Positions 25,668 through 34,425 are shown, counted from the first letter of the stretch. The stretch: 64,000 nt of DNA from Halarchaeum grantii (GCF_014647455.2 NZ_BMPF01000001.1:992001-1056000); one strand, 5' to 3'. Made by a program: numbers and translations. Notes: generated by a model not told the origin, from the sequence alone.

Positions 25668-26072
25668 ATGGCTACGTTCAACGTCGTTGTTGCCGACCCC
25701 GCCGAGGGGACGGCGCACGCCGTCGAGATTGAGGGACAGGACGCGAATCGCTTCATCGGTCGGGAAATCGGCGACGAGGTCGACGGCGGCGCCGTTGGAC
25801 TGACCGGCTGCACGCTCGAGATCACCGGCGGCTCCGACGAGGCCGGGCGCCCGATGCGCCCCGGCGTCGCCGGCTCCGGTCTCGACGACGTCCTCGCGAC
25901 CGGGGGCGTCGGCTACAACCCCGACCGCGACGGCGAGCGACGCCGCATCAGCGTGCGCGGGCGAGAGGTCTCCGACGCGACCGTCCAGATCAACGTGAAG
26001 GTCGTCGAGACGGGCGAGCAGTCCGTCGCGGAGCTCCTCAGCGAGGGCGAGGAGTCCGAGGACGACGAGTAG
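25668..26072 (+). CDS. rps6e: 30S ribosomal protein S6e
   Basis: 134 residues, the archaeal short form. Visible conserved elements: [17 protein letters not shown] at the start, [12 protein letters not shown] (about 29-40), [15 protein letters not shown] (about 53-67) and [12 protein letters not shown] (about 91-102). A small-subunit protein of archaea and eukaryotes. The acidic tail EGEESEDDE is a halophilic feature. I chose ATG 25668 over an upstream in-frame start because it fits the family N-terminus. Confidence 0.97.
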   Translation: MATFNVVVADPAEGTAHAVEIEGQDANRFIGREIGDEVDGGAVGLTGCTLEITGGSDEAGRPMRPGVAGSGLDDVLATGGVGYNPDRDGERRRISVRGREVSDATVQINVKVVETGEQSVAELLSEGEESEDDE

Positions 26073-26127
26073 GACGACCCCGACCGCAACGCACGCCGTT
26101 TTTCTTGCGCGAGTCCCCAGTGGACGT

Positions 26128-26562
26128 ATGACCGACAGGTACACCGAGTTCCTCGCGGGCGAGCGCCACGACGACGTCGCGCTCTACCTCACGGAGGCCG
26201 CCGTCTCGAACGTCGAGCGACTCGCCGACCGGGACGACGCCGTCGCCACCGATGACGGCGTCGTGCTCGTCGTGGACGGCGAGAAGGGCCGGAGCGTCTT
26301 CAAGAAGACCACGGGGATGGACGCGATGGAGTTCGCTCAGGAGGCGATGGGCGCGGACGGCCACGTCGCCCGTGACCTCGCGGGCGGCGACTGCCCGGAG
26401 GCCGGCGACGGCGAGAGCCACGCCGTCGAGTTCGTCTTCGCGTTCACGGAGGCGCAAAACGAGGAGGTCGGCGGCCTCTACGCCGAGGGCGCGGTCGTCC
26501 ACGCCTACGCGCACTGCGAGTGCGGGGCGTCTTACTCGGAGCGCTGGCTCTGCGAGGAATAA
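26128..26562 (+). CDS. Conserved haloarchaeal protein (possibly DUF5807)
   Basis: 144 residues, acidic alpha/beta. C-terminal HCECGASYSERWLCEE (about 127-142) has three Cys and one His that could bind a metal. Central segment EKGRSVFKKTTGMDAMEFAQ is notable for its lysines. No signal or TM segment. I link it to DUF5807 from memory only. It follows S6e after 55 nt and is immediately followed by a perfect hairpin. Confidence 0.75.
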   Translation: MTDRYTEFLAGERHDDVALYLTEAAVSNVERLADRDDAVATDDGVVLVVDGEKGRSVFKKTTGMDAMEFAQEAMGADGHVARDLAGGDCPEAGDGESHAVEFVFAFTEAQNEEVGGLYAEGAVVHAYAHCECGASYSERWLCEE

Positions 26563-26583
26563 CGCGGAACCGAAGGTTCCGCG
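26563..26583 (+). terminator. Stop-adjacent hairpin, 9-bp stem, GAA loop
   Basis: CGCGGAACC (26563-26571), GAA, GGTTCCGCG (26575-26583) starts directly after the TAA of the preceding gene. A perfect stem followed by AAAA; likely a transcription terminator or 3' end stabiliser. Confidence 0.5.
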
Positions 26584-26611
26584 AAAACGCGAGCGGCATC
26601 GCCGCGAGTAA

Positions 26612-26642
26612 CGCGGTTCCGAGGCGATAGCGAGGAACCGCG
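26612..26642. repeat. Second inverted repeat CGCGGTTCC...GGAACCGCG
   Basis: Arms at 26612-26620 and 26634-26642 around a 13-nt loop containing GCGATAG. The arms are the same sequence as the hairpin just upstream but inverted, so the two could also pair with each other. Confidence 0.45.
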
Positions 26643-26646
26643 AAAA

Positions 26647-26676
26647 GCGAGCGGGGAGGGACGACCCGCGAGCGAC
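26647..26676. repeat. Dispersed GCGACCCGYGAGCG repeat, copy C
   Basis: Reads GCGAGCGGGGAGGGACGACC then CGCGAGCGAC; the same order of GGGGAG and CGACCCGCGAGCG as copies A, B and D. Intergenic, between two convergent genes. Confidence 0.5.
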
Positions 26677-26727
26677 GCAGTCAGTCAGAGTGAGGACCAG
26701 CGAGTGTGCGAAAGCCGCCGAGCGCGC

Positions 26728-27834
26728 TTATTCGTCGTCTTCGTCGGCGTCGGCGGGTTCCTCGTCGAGCGCGCGGAACGCGGCGAGGATGACCTGCTTC
26801 GTGACGGCGCCGCCGGTCGACCAGTGGTGGGCGTAGTCGAGCATGTCGTCGTAGATGTCGGGCTTACAGCCGGCGGCGCGGGGATGGCCGCCGCCGTTCA
26901 CCTGTCGGGCGACCTCGTGGCAGCGCTCGAAGCCCTCGCTCCCGCGGATGGAGGCCGAGCCGGCGGGTTTCACGACGACGGCGGCGTCCGCGCCCTGCTC
27001 GCGGAGGTTCTCCGCGACCTCGTTCTGCGAGCAGCGCCCGTAGGTGACGCCGACGGTGAGGTCCTCGCCACCGGCTTCGAGGGTGAGGAGTTCGGCGCGC
27101 TCGGTCGCCTTCTCGATGAGCGCCTGCTTCTCGACGCGCTCCTCCTCGAGGAACGCCATGACCTCTTGGGGGAGGTCGGGGCCGTGCTCGCGCACGGTCT
27201 CGACGTACTCCTCGTCGTCGCTCCAGTGGGAGTAGTCCGCGAGGTCGTCGCTGCGCGGGTCCTCCTTGATCCAGAGGTCGTGGTCGCGCGTGACGGCGGC
27301 GAGTTCGGCGAGGTGGCGCGGGATTTCGGCGTCGATGGCGCGCACGGCGACGTCGGCGGTGCACTCCTCGTCGGATTCGCCGACGACGAGGTCGACGCCG
27401 GCGGCGCGGACGCGCTCCATCGCGTCGTCGGTCCACTGGTGGTGGTCGTACCAGTGGACGGCGCCCGCGTGCGAGACGAGGCGCTCGAGTTCGTCCGCGA
27501 CGTACTCGTAGCGGTCGGGGCAGAGGTCGCAGACGTAGACGGTCGCGCCCTTCGGACCGTACTCGGCGGCGCGTTCGAGGCCGTCCTCGAGGTTGTGCGG
27601 GCCCGCAGGGACGACGGCGGCGTCACCGTGGACGGCGCGAACGATGGCGGCACAGGCGAGGCCGTCGGCGTCCGGGTCCGTCACGACGATGACGTCCGCG
27701 TCCTCGACGCGCGCGCGGATCTCCTCGTCCTCTTGGGCGGCGGAGACGTCGTCGGGGACGAAGAACCCCCGCCCGGGGAGGCGGGACTTCCGTTCGAGCG
27801 AGAGGGTGTCGTCGTCGATGACCCAGTCTTCCAT
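26728..27834 (-). CDS. DHH-family phosphoesterase (RecJ-like)
   Basis: 368 residues. DHH motifs: DPDADG (D53, D55, D57), CDLCPD (D103), YDHHQW (D130-H131-H132), and DHHA1 substrate-binding GGGHPRAAGC (about 317-326). The family includes archaeal RecJ/GAN exonucleases and nanoRNases; the size fits a single DHH-DHHA1 enzyme. Likely Mn-dependent cleavage of single-stranded DNA or short RNA. Acidic C-terminus. It lies 37 nt downstream of the UspA start side on the same strand (next gene 27872-28309). Confidence 0.92.
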   Translation of the reverse strand: MEDWVIDDDTLSLERKSRLPGRGFFVPDDVSAAQEDEEIRARVEDADVIVVTDPDADGLACAAIVRAVHGDAAVVPAGPHNLEDGLERAAEYGPKGATVYVCDLCPDRYEYVADELERLVSHAGAVHWYDHHQWTDDAMERVRAAGVDLVVGESDEECTADVAVRAIDAEIPRHLAELAAVTRDHDLWIKEDPRSDDLADYSHWSDDEEYVETVREHGPDLPQEVMAFLEEERVEKQALIEKATERAELLTLEAGGEDLTVGVTYGRCSQNEVAENLREQGADAAVVVKPAGSASIRGSEGFERCHEVARQVNGGGHPRAAGCKPDIYDDMLDYAHHWSTGGAVTKQVILAAFRALDEEPADADEDDE

Positions 27835-27871
27835 ACCGCCACCAGCGCTCGTAGCGGGAAGAAGCCGACGG

Positions 27872-28309
27872 TTACGCCGCTTCGTCCTCGCCGAGTTGGC
27901 GGACGGTGAGGACGGGAATCGGCGACGACCGGACGACGCGCTCGGCGACCGAACCGATGAGGAGGCGGTTCTCGCCGTGCCGGCCGCGCGTCCCGGTGGC
28001 GACGACGTCCGCCTCGACTTCGCGGGCGTACGTGAGGATCTCGTCCGCGGGGCGGCCCTCGCGGACCGCCGTGGTGACGGACTGCTCGGCGCGCTCCGAG
28101 ACGTCCGCGAGCGCGTCCTCGGCGCGCGCTTCGAGTTCCGACGACAGGTCCTCGCGGACGTCCTCCGGCGCGTTCGTCACCTCGCTCTCGTTCACCACCG
28201 AGAGGGCGTACACGGTGGCGTCGAAGCGCCGCGCGAGGTCGAGCGCGACGTCGACCGCCCGCCCGACGCTCTCCGAACCGTCGGTCGCGACGACCACGGT
28301 GTCTATCAT
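27872..28309 (-). CDS. Universal stress protein (UspA)
   Basis: 145 residues from ATG 28309. UspA fold with VVVATDGSESVGRAVD at the N-terminus and the ATP-binding GTRGRHGENRLLIGSVAERV (G-2x-G-9x-G-S type) near 110-130, so ATP binding is expected. First of four UspA genes within 5 kb. Divergent from a second UspA gene, with 77 nt between the starts. Function: stress-linked, mechanism unknown. Confidence 0.92.
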   Translation of the reverse strand: MIDTVVVATDGSESVGRAVDVALDLARRFDATVYALSVVNESEVTNAPEDVREDLSSELEARAEDALADVSERAEQSVTTAVREGRPADEILTYAREVEADVVATGTRGRHGENRLLIGSVAERVVRSSPIPVLTVRQLGEDEAA

Positions 28310-28386
28310 ACGCGGGACGTCGCCGCGTCCCCACTTAAGTCCCACTCCTCGGTGGGCTTTTGGTGGCGGCCCGCGCACGCCCGGAC

Positions 28387-28836
28387 ATGACCCTCGAAGT
28401 CGAGACGGTCCTCGTCCCCGTCGACGGGAGCGAGGCGTCCGGGACCGCCGCCGAGTACGCTGTCGCCATCGCGGAGCGCTACGACGCGGACGTCCACGCG
28501 CTCTTCGTCCTCGGTGACGACGTCGCGCGCGAGATAGAGACCGGCGAGGCCGACGAGGAGGCGGTCGCGGACGGCCACGGCGCGTTCCTCGACGACGTGC
28601 GCGCGTACGCGGACGACAGCGTGGACGTCGCCACGTCGATCATGCACGGCTTCTCGACGACGCGCAAGACCCACCACCCGGGGAGCGTCATCCTCGACTG
28701 CGCGGACGACGTCGGCGCGGACTTCGTCGTCCTCCCGCGCGAGGGGCGGTCGAGCGCGGATCCGCCGGGTGCCGTCCTCGAGAAGGTCGCGGAGTACGTG
28801 TTGCTCTACGCGAGTCAGCCCGTGCTCTCCGTCTGA
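28387..28836 (+). CDS. Universal stress protein (UspA)
   Basis: 149 residues. Starts VETVLVPVDGSEASGTAAEY, UspA-like. The usual G-2x-G-9x-G-S/T loop is altered: VVLPREGRSSADPPGAVLEKV, so the ATP site is degenerate. It overlaps the convergent GNAT gene by 22 nt (28815-28836). Confidence 0.88.
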   Translation: MTLEVETVLVPVDGSEASGTAAEYAVAIAERYDADVHALFVLGDDVAREIETGEADEEAVADGHGAFLDDVRAYADDSVDVATSIMHGFSTTRKTHHPGSVILDCADDVGADFVVLPREGRSSADPPGAVLEKVAEYVLLYASQPVLSV

Positions 28837-29384
28837 GCCTCGGCGAGGTGCATCGCCATCTCCAGCTCGAAGCTCTCCGCGTTCGTCGTCTCGAAGCCGA
28901 CTTTCTCGTAGAGCGCGACGGCCGCGTGGTTCCAGCGCTCGACCGTCAGCCAGACGTCCCCGACGCCGTTCTCGGCGCCGTAGCCGAGGAGCGTGCGGAT
29001 GAGTCGCGTGCCGATGCCACAGCCCTGGTAGTCCTGATGGACGAAGATGGCGAGTTCGTAGCCGGCGTCGCCGTCCGGGACGAGCGTCGCGTGCCCGACG
29101 GCGTCGTCGCCGTCCCACGCGACGACGTTGTAGCCGTCGTCGCCGTCGACGAGCGTCTCCAGCCAGTCGCGCACGCGTGACTCGCCGGTCGGGGGGATGC
29201 CCTGCGCGCGCATGCTCGGGTCGAAGTCGACGTACATCTCGACGAGCGCCTCGACGTCCGCGTCGTCGGCCGCGAAGAGCGGCCGGACGCTGATGTCGTG
29301 GCCTTCGGCGTCCTCGAAGGAGAGCGGCGGGACGGGGAACGGGCCGGGGGGTTCGTCCCCGTCGCCTGCGGTCTCGTCTGTCAT
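28815..29384 (-). CDS. GNAT-family N-acetyltransferase
   Basis: 189 residues. Core GNAT motif A: LAIFVHQDYQGCGIGTRLIR (about 117-136), with acetyl-CoA pyrophosphate loop Q-x-x-G-x-G. The preceding VGHATLVPDG strand and following NGVGDVWLTVERWNHAAVAL are typical. Substrate unknown. Its ATG overlaps the TGA of the upstream UspA gene (ATGA, 29381-29384), so the two are translationally coupled. Confidence 0.9.
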   Translation of the reverse strand: MTDETAGDGDEPPGPFPVPPLSFEDAEGHDISVRPLFAADDADVEALVEMYVDFDPSMRAQGIPPTGESRVRDWLETLVDGDDGYNVVAWDGDDAVGHATLVPDGDAGYELAIFVHQDYQGCGIGTRLIRTLLGYGAENGVGDVWLTVERWNHAAVALYEKVGFETTNAESFELEMAMHLAEAQTESTG

Positions 29385-29749
29385 CTGACTAGCGTGACGG
29401 TGACGGGCGCGTTCAGCAGGACGAACTCGGCGATGTGGCCGAGTCGGATCTTCCCCATGGGACTGCGTTCGCCGCCGCCGAGGACGACCTGATCGAAGGC
29501 CTCGCGCTCGGCGAGTTGGACGAGTTCGCTTCCCGGATCGCCGGTGATGTGTCGGACGTCGGCGTCGAGGCCGGCGTCCTCGACGGTCTCGGTGGCGTGC
29601 TCGATGACCGCCTCCGCAGAGCGCTCGCTCTCGGGGTTGTCGAGCACCGCGACCGTCAGTTCGTCACCGGCCTCGACGGCCCGCTCGACCGTCCGGTCGA
29701 GGGCTTCGAGCGAGTCGTCGCTACCGCCGATTCCCAGCAGCACCTTCAT
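29381..29749 (-). CDS. Universal stress protein (UspA), short
   Basis: 122 residues from ATG 29749. MKVLLGIGGSDDSLEALDRT at the start, and the ATP loop GGGERSPMGKIRLGHIAEF near 95-113 resembles G-2x-G-9x-G. First gene of a two-gene operon with the GNAT acetyltransferase. Pairing of a UspA with an acetyltransferase could mean regulation by acetylation, but this is only suggested by the overlap. Confidence 0.88.
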   Translation of the reverse strand: MKVLLGIGGSDDSLEALDRTVERAVEAGDELTVAVLDNPESERSAEAVIEHATETVEDAGLDADVRHITGDPGSELVQLAEREAFDQVVLGGGERSPMGKIRLGHIAEFVLLNAPVTVTLVR

Positions 29750-29889
29750 GGGCGTTACGTCTACCGGGCCGCGCAAAAGCCTTTCCGGCGCGCCTCGCGG
29801 ACAGTGGGCAGTCGCGGCCGGCGGGAGGGGACGAATGCGGGCGACGGTCGGGACCACCCTCTTCTGCGCGCGCGACCGTAGACGAGCGT

Positions 29890-30165
29890 ATGAGTGAGAC
29901 GCGCGCCGCGTTCCGGGCGGCGTTCGAGCCCTTCGCGGGGAGCGACGCCGAGCACGACGCCGTCGCGCGAATGGCGGCGGATCTCGCGGCGAGCGGACGC
30001 TACGAGCGTGACGCGGGACGCGCGCTCACGCCCGAGGGGGCCGCGGGGCACCTCTGCGACGCGCCCGACGAGGGGGTGGCGTCGCGGTGGAACTGGTGGG
30101 TGGGGAGTCTCGACCTCGCGTACGGCGGGTACGCGGAGTTCGTCGTGCGACGCTGGCGCGAGTGA
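29890..30165 (+). CDS. Small conserved-looking haloarchaeal protein
   Basis: 91 residues, starting MSETRAAFRAAFEPFAGSDA; helical, with aromatic-rich SRWNWWVGSLDLAYGGYAEF near the C-terminus that looks like a conserved surface. No TM or metal motif. Family not recognised. It is followed by an imperfect hairpin at about 30167-30191 (CGAATCGC / GCGGTTCG). Confidence 0.65.
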   Translation: MSETRAAFRAAFEPFAGSDAEHDAVARMAADLAASGRYERDAGRALTPEGAAGHLCDAPDEGVASRWNWWVGSLDLAYGGYAEFVVRRWRE

Positions 30166-30211
30166 CGAATCGCAGGAGCGAAGCGGTTCGAGGTAATGAT
30201 TAATAGAAACA

Positions 30212-30264
30212 TTTATTCCGTGTGTTGGTAACGATTATGATGGATTCCCCCGACGGCAGTCGGG
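30212..30264 (+). promoter_or_regulatory. TATA-like box and leader hairpin of symporter operon
   Basis: TTTATT (30212-30217) in the only AT-rich run of the gap would start transcription near 30240. The leader would be about 120 nt long, unusual for a haloarchaeon, and contains a hairpin CCCGAC-GGCA-GTCGGG at 30249-30264. An open frame begins here at ATG 30237 but runs out of frame through the first gene and looks like a shadow. Confidence 0.4.
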
Positions 30265-30360
30265 CGAGAGAAGGGTACGACGACCCCGACGGACGGACCG
30301 CACACAGACACGCCGCGTTCTCGCGCATCCCGCGACGAACGCGACGGCGAGCCACAGACC

Positions 30361-30759
30361 ATGACAGACAAAGCCAATCACGACACGTCCGACCGTGCCG
30401 ACGCCGAACCGGACGGCGGCGCGGTCGCGAGCGAGACACAGGCGCACAGCGAGACAGATTACCTCACGTCGGAGGTGAACCTCCTCCGGCCGAGCACGCC
30501 GTTCATGCGCGACCACCTGCGCGTCATCTGGACCGGGTTCGTCGCATGGGCCGTCATCGTCTTCGGCCCCGTGACGCTCACCGCCGTCGCGCCCGGCGCG
30601 ATGACGTCCACGATGCCCGTCCTCGGCTTCCCCATCCACTACTTCCTCGTCGCCGTCGGCGCACCGGGTGGTGCGCTCGTCCTCGCGTTCTGGTACGCGC
30701 GCAAGCGTGACGAACTCGACGAGAAGTACGGTATCGACCACGGAGGGGCAGCCGAATGA
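30361..30759 (+). CDS. DUF4212 small subunit of sodium/solute symporter
   Basis: 132 residues. Acidic N-terminal 40 residues, then YLTSEVNLLRPSTPFMRDHL, two TM segments (about 60-80, 89-112) and a basic YARKRDELDEKYGIDHG end, the DUF4212 signature. Proteins of this type are always paired with an SSS symporter. Its stop overlaps the symporter ATG (ATGA, 30756-30759). Confidence 0.9.
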   Translation: MTDKANHDTSDRADAEPDGGAVASETQAHSETDYLTSEVNLLRPSTPFMRDHLRVIWTGFVAWAVIVFGPVTLTAVAPGAMTSTMPVLGFPIHYFLVAVGAPGGALVLAFWYARKRDELDEKYGIDHGGAAE

Positions 30760-32432
30760 TCGACGCGCTCGTCCTCCAAGCCGGGCTCCTCCCCGAGGGG
30801 CTGAACGTCTCGTTCAAGCTCCTCCCGGCGATCCTCGTCACCGTGATGCTCGCGTCCTTCCTCGTCATCGGCTACATGTTCAAGGTCGCCGACACCGAGA
30901 GCATGTGGGTCGCCGGCCGCTCCATCGGGAACGTCGAGAACGGCATGGCCATCGGCGCGAACTGGATGAGCGCCGCGTCCTACCTCGGAATGGCCGCACT
31001 CATCGCGCTCTCCGGCTTCTACGGCCTCGCGTTCGTCGTCGGCTGGTCGGCGGGATACTTCATCCTCCTCATCTTCATGGCCGCCCAGATGCGGCGCTTC
31101 GGGAAGTACACCGCCCCGGACTTCGTCGGCGACCGCTTCAACTCCGACACCGCGCGCGCCATCGCCGCGGTCACGACGTTCCTCATCGGCTTCGTCTACG
31201 CCATCGGCCAAGCACGCGGCATGGGCCTCGTCGGCCTCTACATCTTCGGCGACATCGGCATCCCCGGTCTCTCGGGCTACCAGTCGATGGTCGTGTTGAT
31301 GATGGCGATCACGGTGGGGTACCTGACCCTCTCCGGGATGCTCGGCGCGACGAAGAACATGGCCGTCCAGTACACCATCCTCATCGTCGCGTTCCTCGCC
31401 GGCCTCTACGCCGTCGGCTGGGTGAACGGCTACTCCACCGTCCTCCCGCACATCGAGTACGGGCAGATGTTCGCCGCGCTCGGCCGCGAGTTCAGCGAAC
31501 CGTTCGTCAACGGCGGCTACTACCTCTGGATCGCCACCGCGTTCAGCCTCATCGTCGGCACCTGTGGCTTGCCACACGTCCTCGTGCGCTTCTACACCGT
31601 CGAGAGCGAGCGCACCGCGCGCTGGTCGACCGTCTGGGGGCTCGGCTTCATCTGCCTCCTCTACTTCAGCGCGCCCGCGTTCGCCGCCTTCGGCACCGAC
31701 CTCTACGCGAACCAGATCGGACCCGTCTACGGTGACCCCGGCATGACGAGCGCCGCCGCCGACGTCATCGTCGTCCTCGCTGCGCAGCTCTCCGGGCTCC
31801 CGACGTGGTTCGTCGGCCTCGTCGCCGCCGGCGGCATCGCCGCCGCCATCGCGACGACCGCCGGCCTCTTCATCACCGGCTCGTCCGCCATCTCACACGA
31901 CATCTACAAGCGCCTCATCAACCCGGACGCGAGCCAGCGCCAGCAGGTGCTCGTCGGGCGGCTCAGCATCGTCGCGCTCGGCGTAATCACCACGCTCGCC
32001 GCGCTCGACCCCGCCGCACCCATCGCCGCGCTCGTCTCGTACGCGTTCTCGCTCGCCGGCGCCGTCCTCTTCCCGATGTTCTTCCTCGGCCTCTGGTGGG
32101 AGAACACGAACCGGCAGGGCGCGCTCGCCGGCATGACGACCGGCCTCGTCATCTGGTTCATCCCGATGCTCAACGAGGTCCTGCCGTCCTACGGCCTCCT
32201 CGCCGGCGCCGCCGGCTCGGACGGCGTCATCTCGCCGCTGCTCGCGCAGTGGGTGCCCGCGATCGGCTCCGCGCTCGTCGCCGTCCCCATCGTCTTCGTG
32301 GTCACCATCGCCGTCTCGCTCGTGACGCCCGAACCCGACCTCGACACGAAGCGCCTCGTCAGGCAGTGTCACAGCCCCGAGCCAATGAACCGCCAGCAAG
32401 CCGCCGAAGACGTCGTGAGTGGTGACGACTGA
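30756..32432 (+). CDS. Sodium:solute symporter (acetate permease type)
   Basis: 558 residues, about 13 TM segments. SSS signature elements: FLVIGYMFKVADTESMWVAG near residue 35-54, GANWMSAASYLGMAAL (about 67-82), GTCGLPHVLVRFYTV (about 269-283) and ITGSSAISHDIYKRLI (about 373-388). The VC_2705-like/ActP group takes up acetate or other short acids with Na+. Its stop and the ATG of the following UspA share one base (TGATG). Confidence 0.92.
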   Translation: MIDALVLQAGLLPEGLNVSFKLLPAILVTVMLASFLVIGYMFKVADTESMWVAGRSIGNVENGMAIGANWMSAASYLGMAALIALSGFYGLAFVVGWSAGYFILLIFMAAQMRRFGKYTAPDFVGDRFNSDTARAIAAVTTFLIGFVYAIGQARGMGLVGLYIFGDIGIPGLSGYQSMVVLMMAITVGYLTLSGMLGATKNMAVQYTILIVAFLAGLYAVGWVNGYSTVLPHIEYGQMFAALGREFSEPFVNGGYYLWIATAFSLIVGTCGLPHVLVRFYTVESERTARWSTVWGLGFICLLYFSAPAFAAFGTDLYANQIGPVYGDPGMTSAAADVIVVLAAQLSGLPTWFVGLVAAGGIAAAIATTAGLFITGSSAISHDIYKRLINPDASQRQQVLVGRLSIVALGVITTLAALDPAAPIAALVSYAFSLAGAVLFPMFFLGLWWENTNRQGALAGMTTGLVIWFIPMLNEVLPSYGLLAGAAGSDGVISPLLAQWVPAIGSALVAVPIVFVVTIAVSLVTPEPDLDTKRLVRQCHSPEPMNRQQAAEDVVSGDD

Positions 32433-32902
32433 TGTACGAGCACATCCTCGTCCCCACGGACGGGAGCGACGTCGCGGAGGCCGCCGTCGAGCGCGCCATC
32501 GACCTCGCCGCGAAGTACGACGCGACCGTCCACGCGCTCTACGTCATCGACATCGACGCCACCACCCTCTCGCTCGGCACCGAGCAGGTTGACCGCCTCC
32601 GGCAGGGCAAACTCGACGAGATGCCCGAAGTGAAGGCGGAAGCCGAGGAGGCCACCGGCGTCGTCGCCGACGCCGCGCGCGACGCCGGCCTCGACGTCGA
32701 GGAACACATCCGCACCGGGTCGCCCGCGCGCGCCATCCGCAAGTTCGTCGACGAGAACGAGATCGACCTCATCGTGATGGGGAGCCACGGCCGGGCCGGG
32801 CTCTCGCGCACCCTCCTCGGGAGCGTCACCGAGAAGGTCCTGCGCCGCACCCGCGTCCCCGTGCTCGTCGTGGACATCGACGGCGAGGAGGCCGACGAAT
32901 GA
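32432..32902 (+). CDS. Universal stress protein (UspA), symporter-linked
   Basis: 156 residues. YEHILVPTDGSDVAEAAVER at the start, and VMGSHGRAGLSRTLLGSVTEKVLRR (about 110-135), a full G-2x-G-9x-G-S ATP loop. Coupled to the symporter (TGATG) and to the next gene (ATGA, 32899-32902). A UspA inside a transporter operon suggests nucleotide-dependent control of transport; this is inference from gene order. Confidence 0.92.
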   Translation: MYEHILVPTDGSDVAEAAVERAIDLAAKYDATVHALYVIDIDATTLSLGTEQVDRLRQGKLDEMPEVKAEAEEATGVVADAARDAGLDVEEHIRTGSPARAIRKFVDENEIDLIVMGSHGRAGLSRTLLGSVTEKVLRRTRVPVLVVDIDGEEADE

Positions 32903-33114
32903 GCGCGCTCGACGCCGTCCGCGAGCACGTCATCGAACACCACGACGGGATGCTCTTCGACCTCGTCTTCGCCATCGCGTGGGTCGTCCTCGTCACCGTG
33001 CTCTTCCGCGGCCTCGGTGCGCCCGAGCCCGCGTACTACGTCGCGCTGGCCGGCGGCGTCGTCGCCTACTACGGCTTCACCTACTCGCTCAAACTCGCGC
33101 GCGAGAGCGCGTAG
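32899..33114 (+). CDS. Small membrane protein of the symporter operon
   Basis: 71 residues: an amphipathic N-terminus (MSALDAVREHVIEHHDGM), one TM segment (about 18-37, LFDLVFAIAWVVLVTVLF) and a second (about 43-62). Start overlaps the UspA stop. It probably belongs to the transporter complex or its regulation. Family not recognised. Confidence 0.7.
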   Translation: MSALDAVREHVIEHHDGMLFDLVFAIAWVVLVTVLFRGLGAPEPAYYVALAGGVVAYYGFTYSLKLARESA

Positions 33115-33189
33115 CGCGGCGCGCGTCGCGGCCCGCCTTCTTTTCGCACACCGACGCGCCCAAGCCGCACGCGCCCGTAGCGCCCGCCG

Positions 33190-34425
33190 ATGGACCTCCG
33201 GTTCCTCGGCGGGGCGGACGCGATCGGCAAGAGCGCCCTGCTGGTCAACGACTCCCTCCTCATCGACTACGGGCTGGAGGGCGGGACGCCCGCGCGCACG
33301 CCGCTCGACGCCGACCCGGACGCCGTCGTCGTCTCGCACGGCCACCTCGACCACGTCGGCGCGGTGCCGAGCCTCCTCGCGGGCGGCCGTCGGCCCCCGA
33401 TTCACTGGACGCCGCCCACCCGCGAACTCGCCGCGTTGCTCGCGCGCGACACGCTGAAGCTCCGCGAGAACCGGTACGACCGGCCGTTCACGCGCGCCGA
33501 AATCGCCGCGCTCGGCGAGGTCTCCGAACCGCACGGCTACGGCGAGCCCTTCGAGGCCGCCGGCCACGAGGTGACGTTCTTCGACGCCGGCCACATCCCC
33601 GGGAGCGCGCACGTCCTCGTGGACGACGGCGCCACGCGACTCCTCTACACGGGCGACTTCCACACTGGAGATCAACGCCTCCTCGCGGGGTCGAGCGCGC
33701 GGCCGGACGCGGACGTCGTCGTCTGCGAGAGCACGTACGCCGACGTGCGGCGCGGCAACCGCCGCGAGACCGAGGAGCGCTTCGCCCGCGCGCTCCGCGA
33801 GACCGTGCATCGCGGCGGGACCGCGGTCGTGCCGGCGTTCGCGGTGGGGCGCACGCAGGAGGCGATGCTCGTCTGCGACGCTTACGACATCGACTGCTAC
33901 GTCGACGGCATGGGCGTCGAGGTGGCGAAGCGCCTCCGGCGCGTTGAGGGCTACCTCCGCGACCCCGACGCGTTCCGCTCGGCGATGCGCCACGCGCGCT
34001 TCGTCACCGGGCGTCGCGGGCAGAAGAAGCGCATCGCGGCGCAGAACACCGTCATAATCACGACGAGCGGGATGCTCACGGGCGGCCCGGCGATGACGTA
34101 CGTCCCCGAGATCCGTGGGAACCCGACGAACCTCGTGGCGTTCGTCGGCCATCAGGTCGAGGGGACGCCGGGGCGCCGACTGCTCGAGGAGGGGCGTGCG
34201 GCCTTCGACGGGCGCGTCCTCCCGGTGGCGGCGCGCCGCGAGGCATTCGACTTCTCCGCGCACGCCGACCGCGACGGCCTCCGGGCGTTCCTCGAGGACT
34301 ACCGGGACGCGCGCGTGCTGACGGTACACGGCGACGCGACGGACCGGTTCGCCGCCGAGTTACGCGAGGCGGGGTTCGACGCGAGCGCGCCGACGAACGG
34401 CGAGCGGACGACGGTCACCGAGTGA
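33190..34425 (+). CDS. MBL-fold beta-CASP nuclease
   Basis: 411 residues. Metallo-beta-lactamase motif 2 SHGHLDHVGAVPSL (about 49-62), TGDFHTGD (about 155-162), ESTYADVRRG (motif A, about 178-187), SGMLTGGPAMTY (about 297-308) and SAHADRDGL (motif C, about 357-365). The beta-CASP set implies an RNA-processing nuclease related to CPSF73 or RNase J. It lacks the N-terminal KH domains of archaeal FttA/CPSF1, so it is the short paralogue type. Stands alone between the symporter operon and a gap. Confidence 0.9.
   Translation: MDLRFLGGADAIGKSALLVNDSLLIDYGLEGGTPARTPLDADPDAVVVSHGHLDHVGAVPSLLAGGRRPPIHWTPPTRELAALLARDTLKLRENRYDRPFTRAEIAALGEVSEPHGYGEPFEAAGHEVTFFDAGHIPGSAHVLVDDGATRLLYTGDFHTGDQRLLAGSSARPDADVVVCESTYADVRRGNRRETEERFARALRETVHRGGTAVVPAFAVGRTQEAMLVCDAYDIDCYVDGMGVEVAKRLRRVEGYLRDPDAFRSAMRHARFVTGRRGQKKRIAAQNTVIITTSGMLTGGPAMTYVPEIRGNPTNLVAFVGHQVEGTPGRRLLEEGRAAFDGRVLPVAARREAFDFSAHADRDGLRAFLEDYRDARVLTVHGDATDRFAAELREAGFDASAPTNGERTTVTE

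Noticed and set aside
30237-30710. ORF from ATG 30237 overlapping the DUF4212 gene
   Set aside because: It reads out of frame through a conserved gene and becomes Arg-rich.
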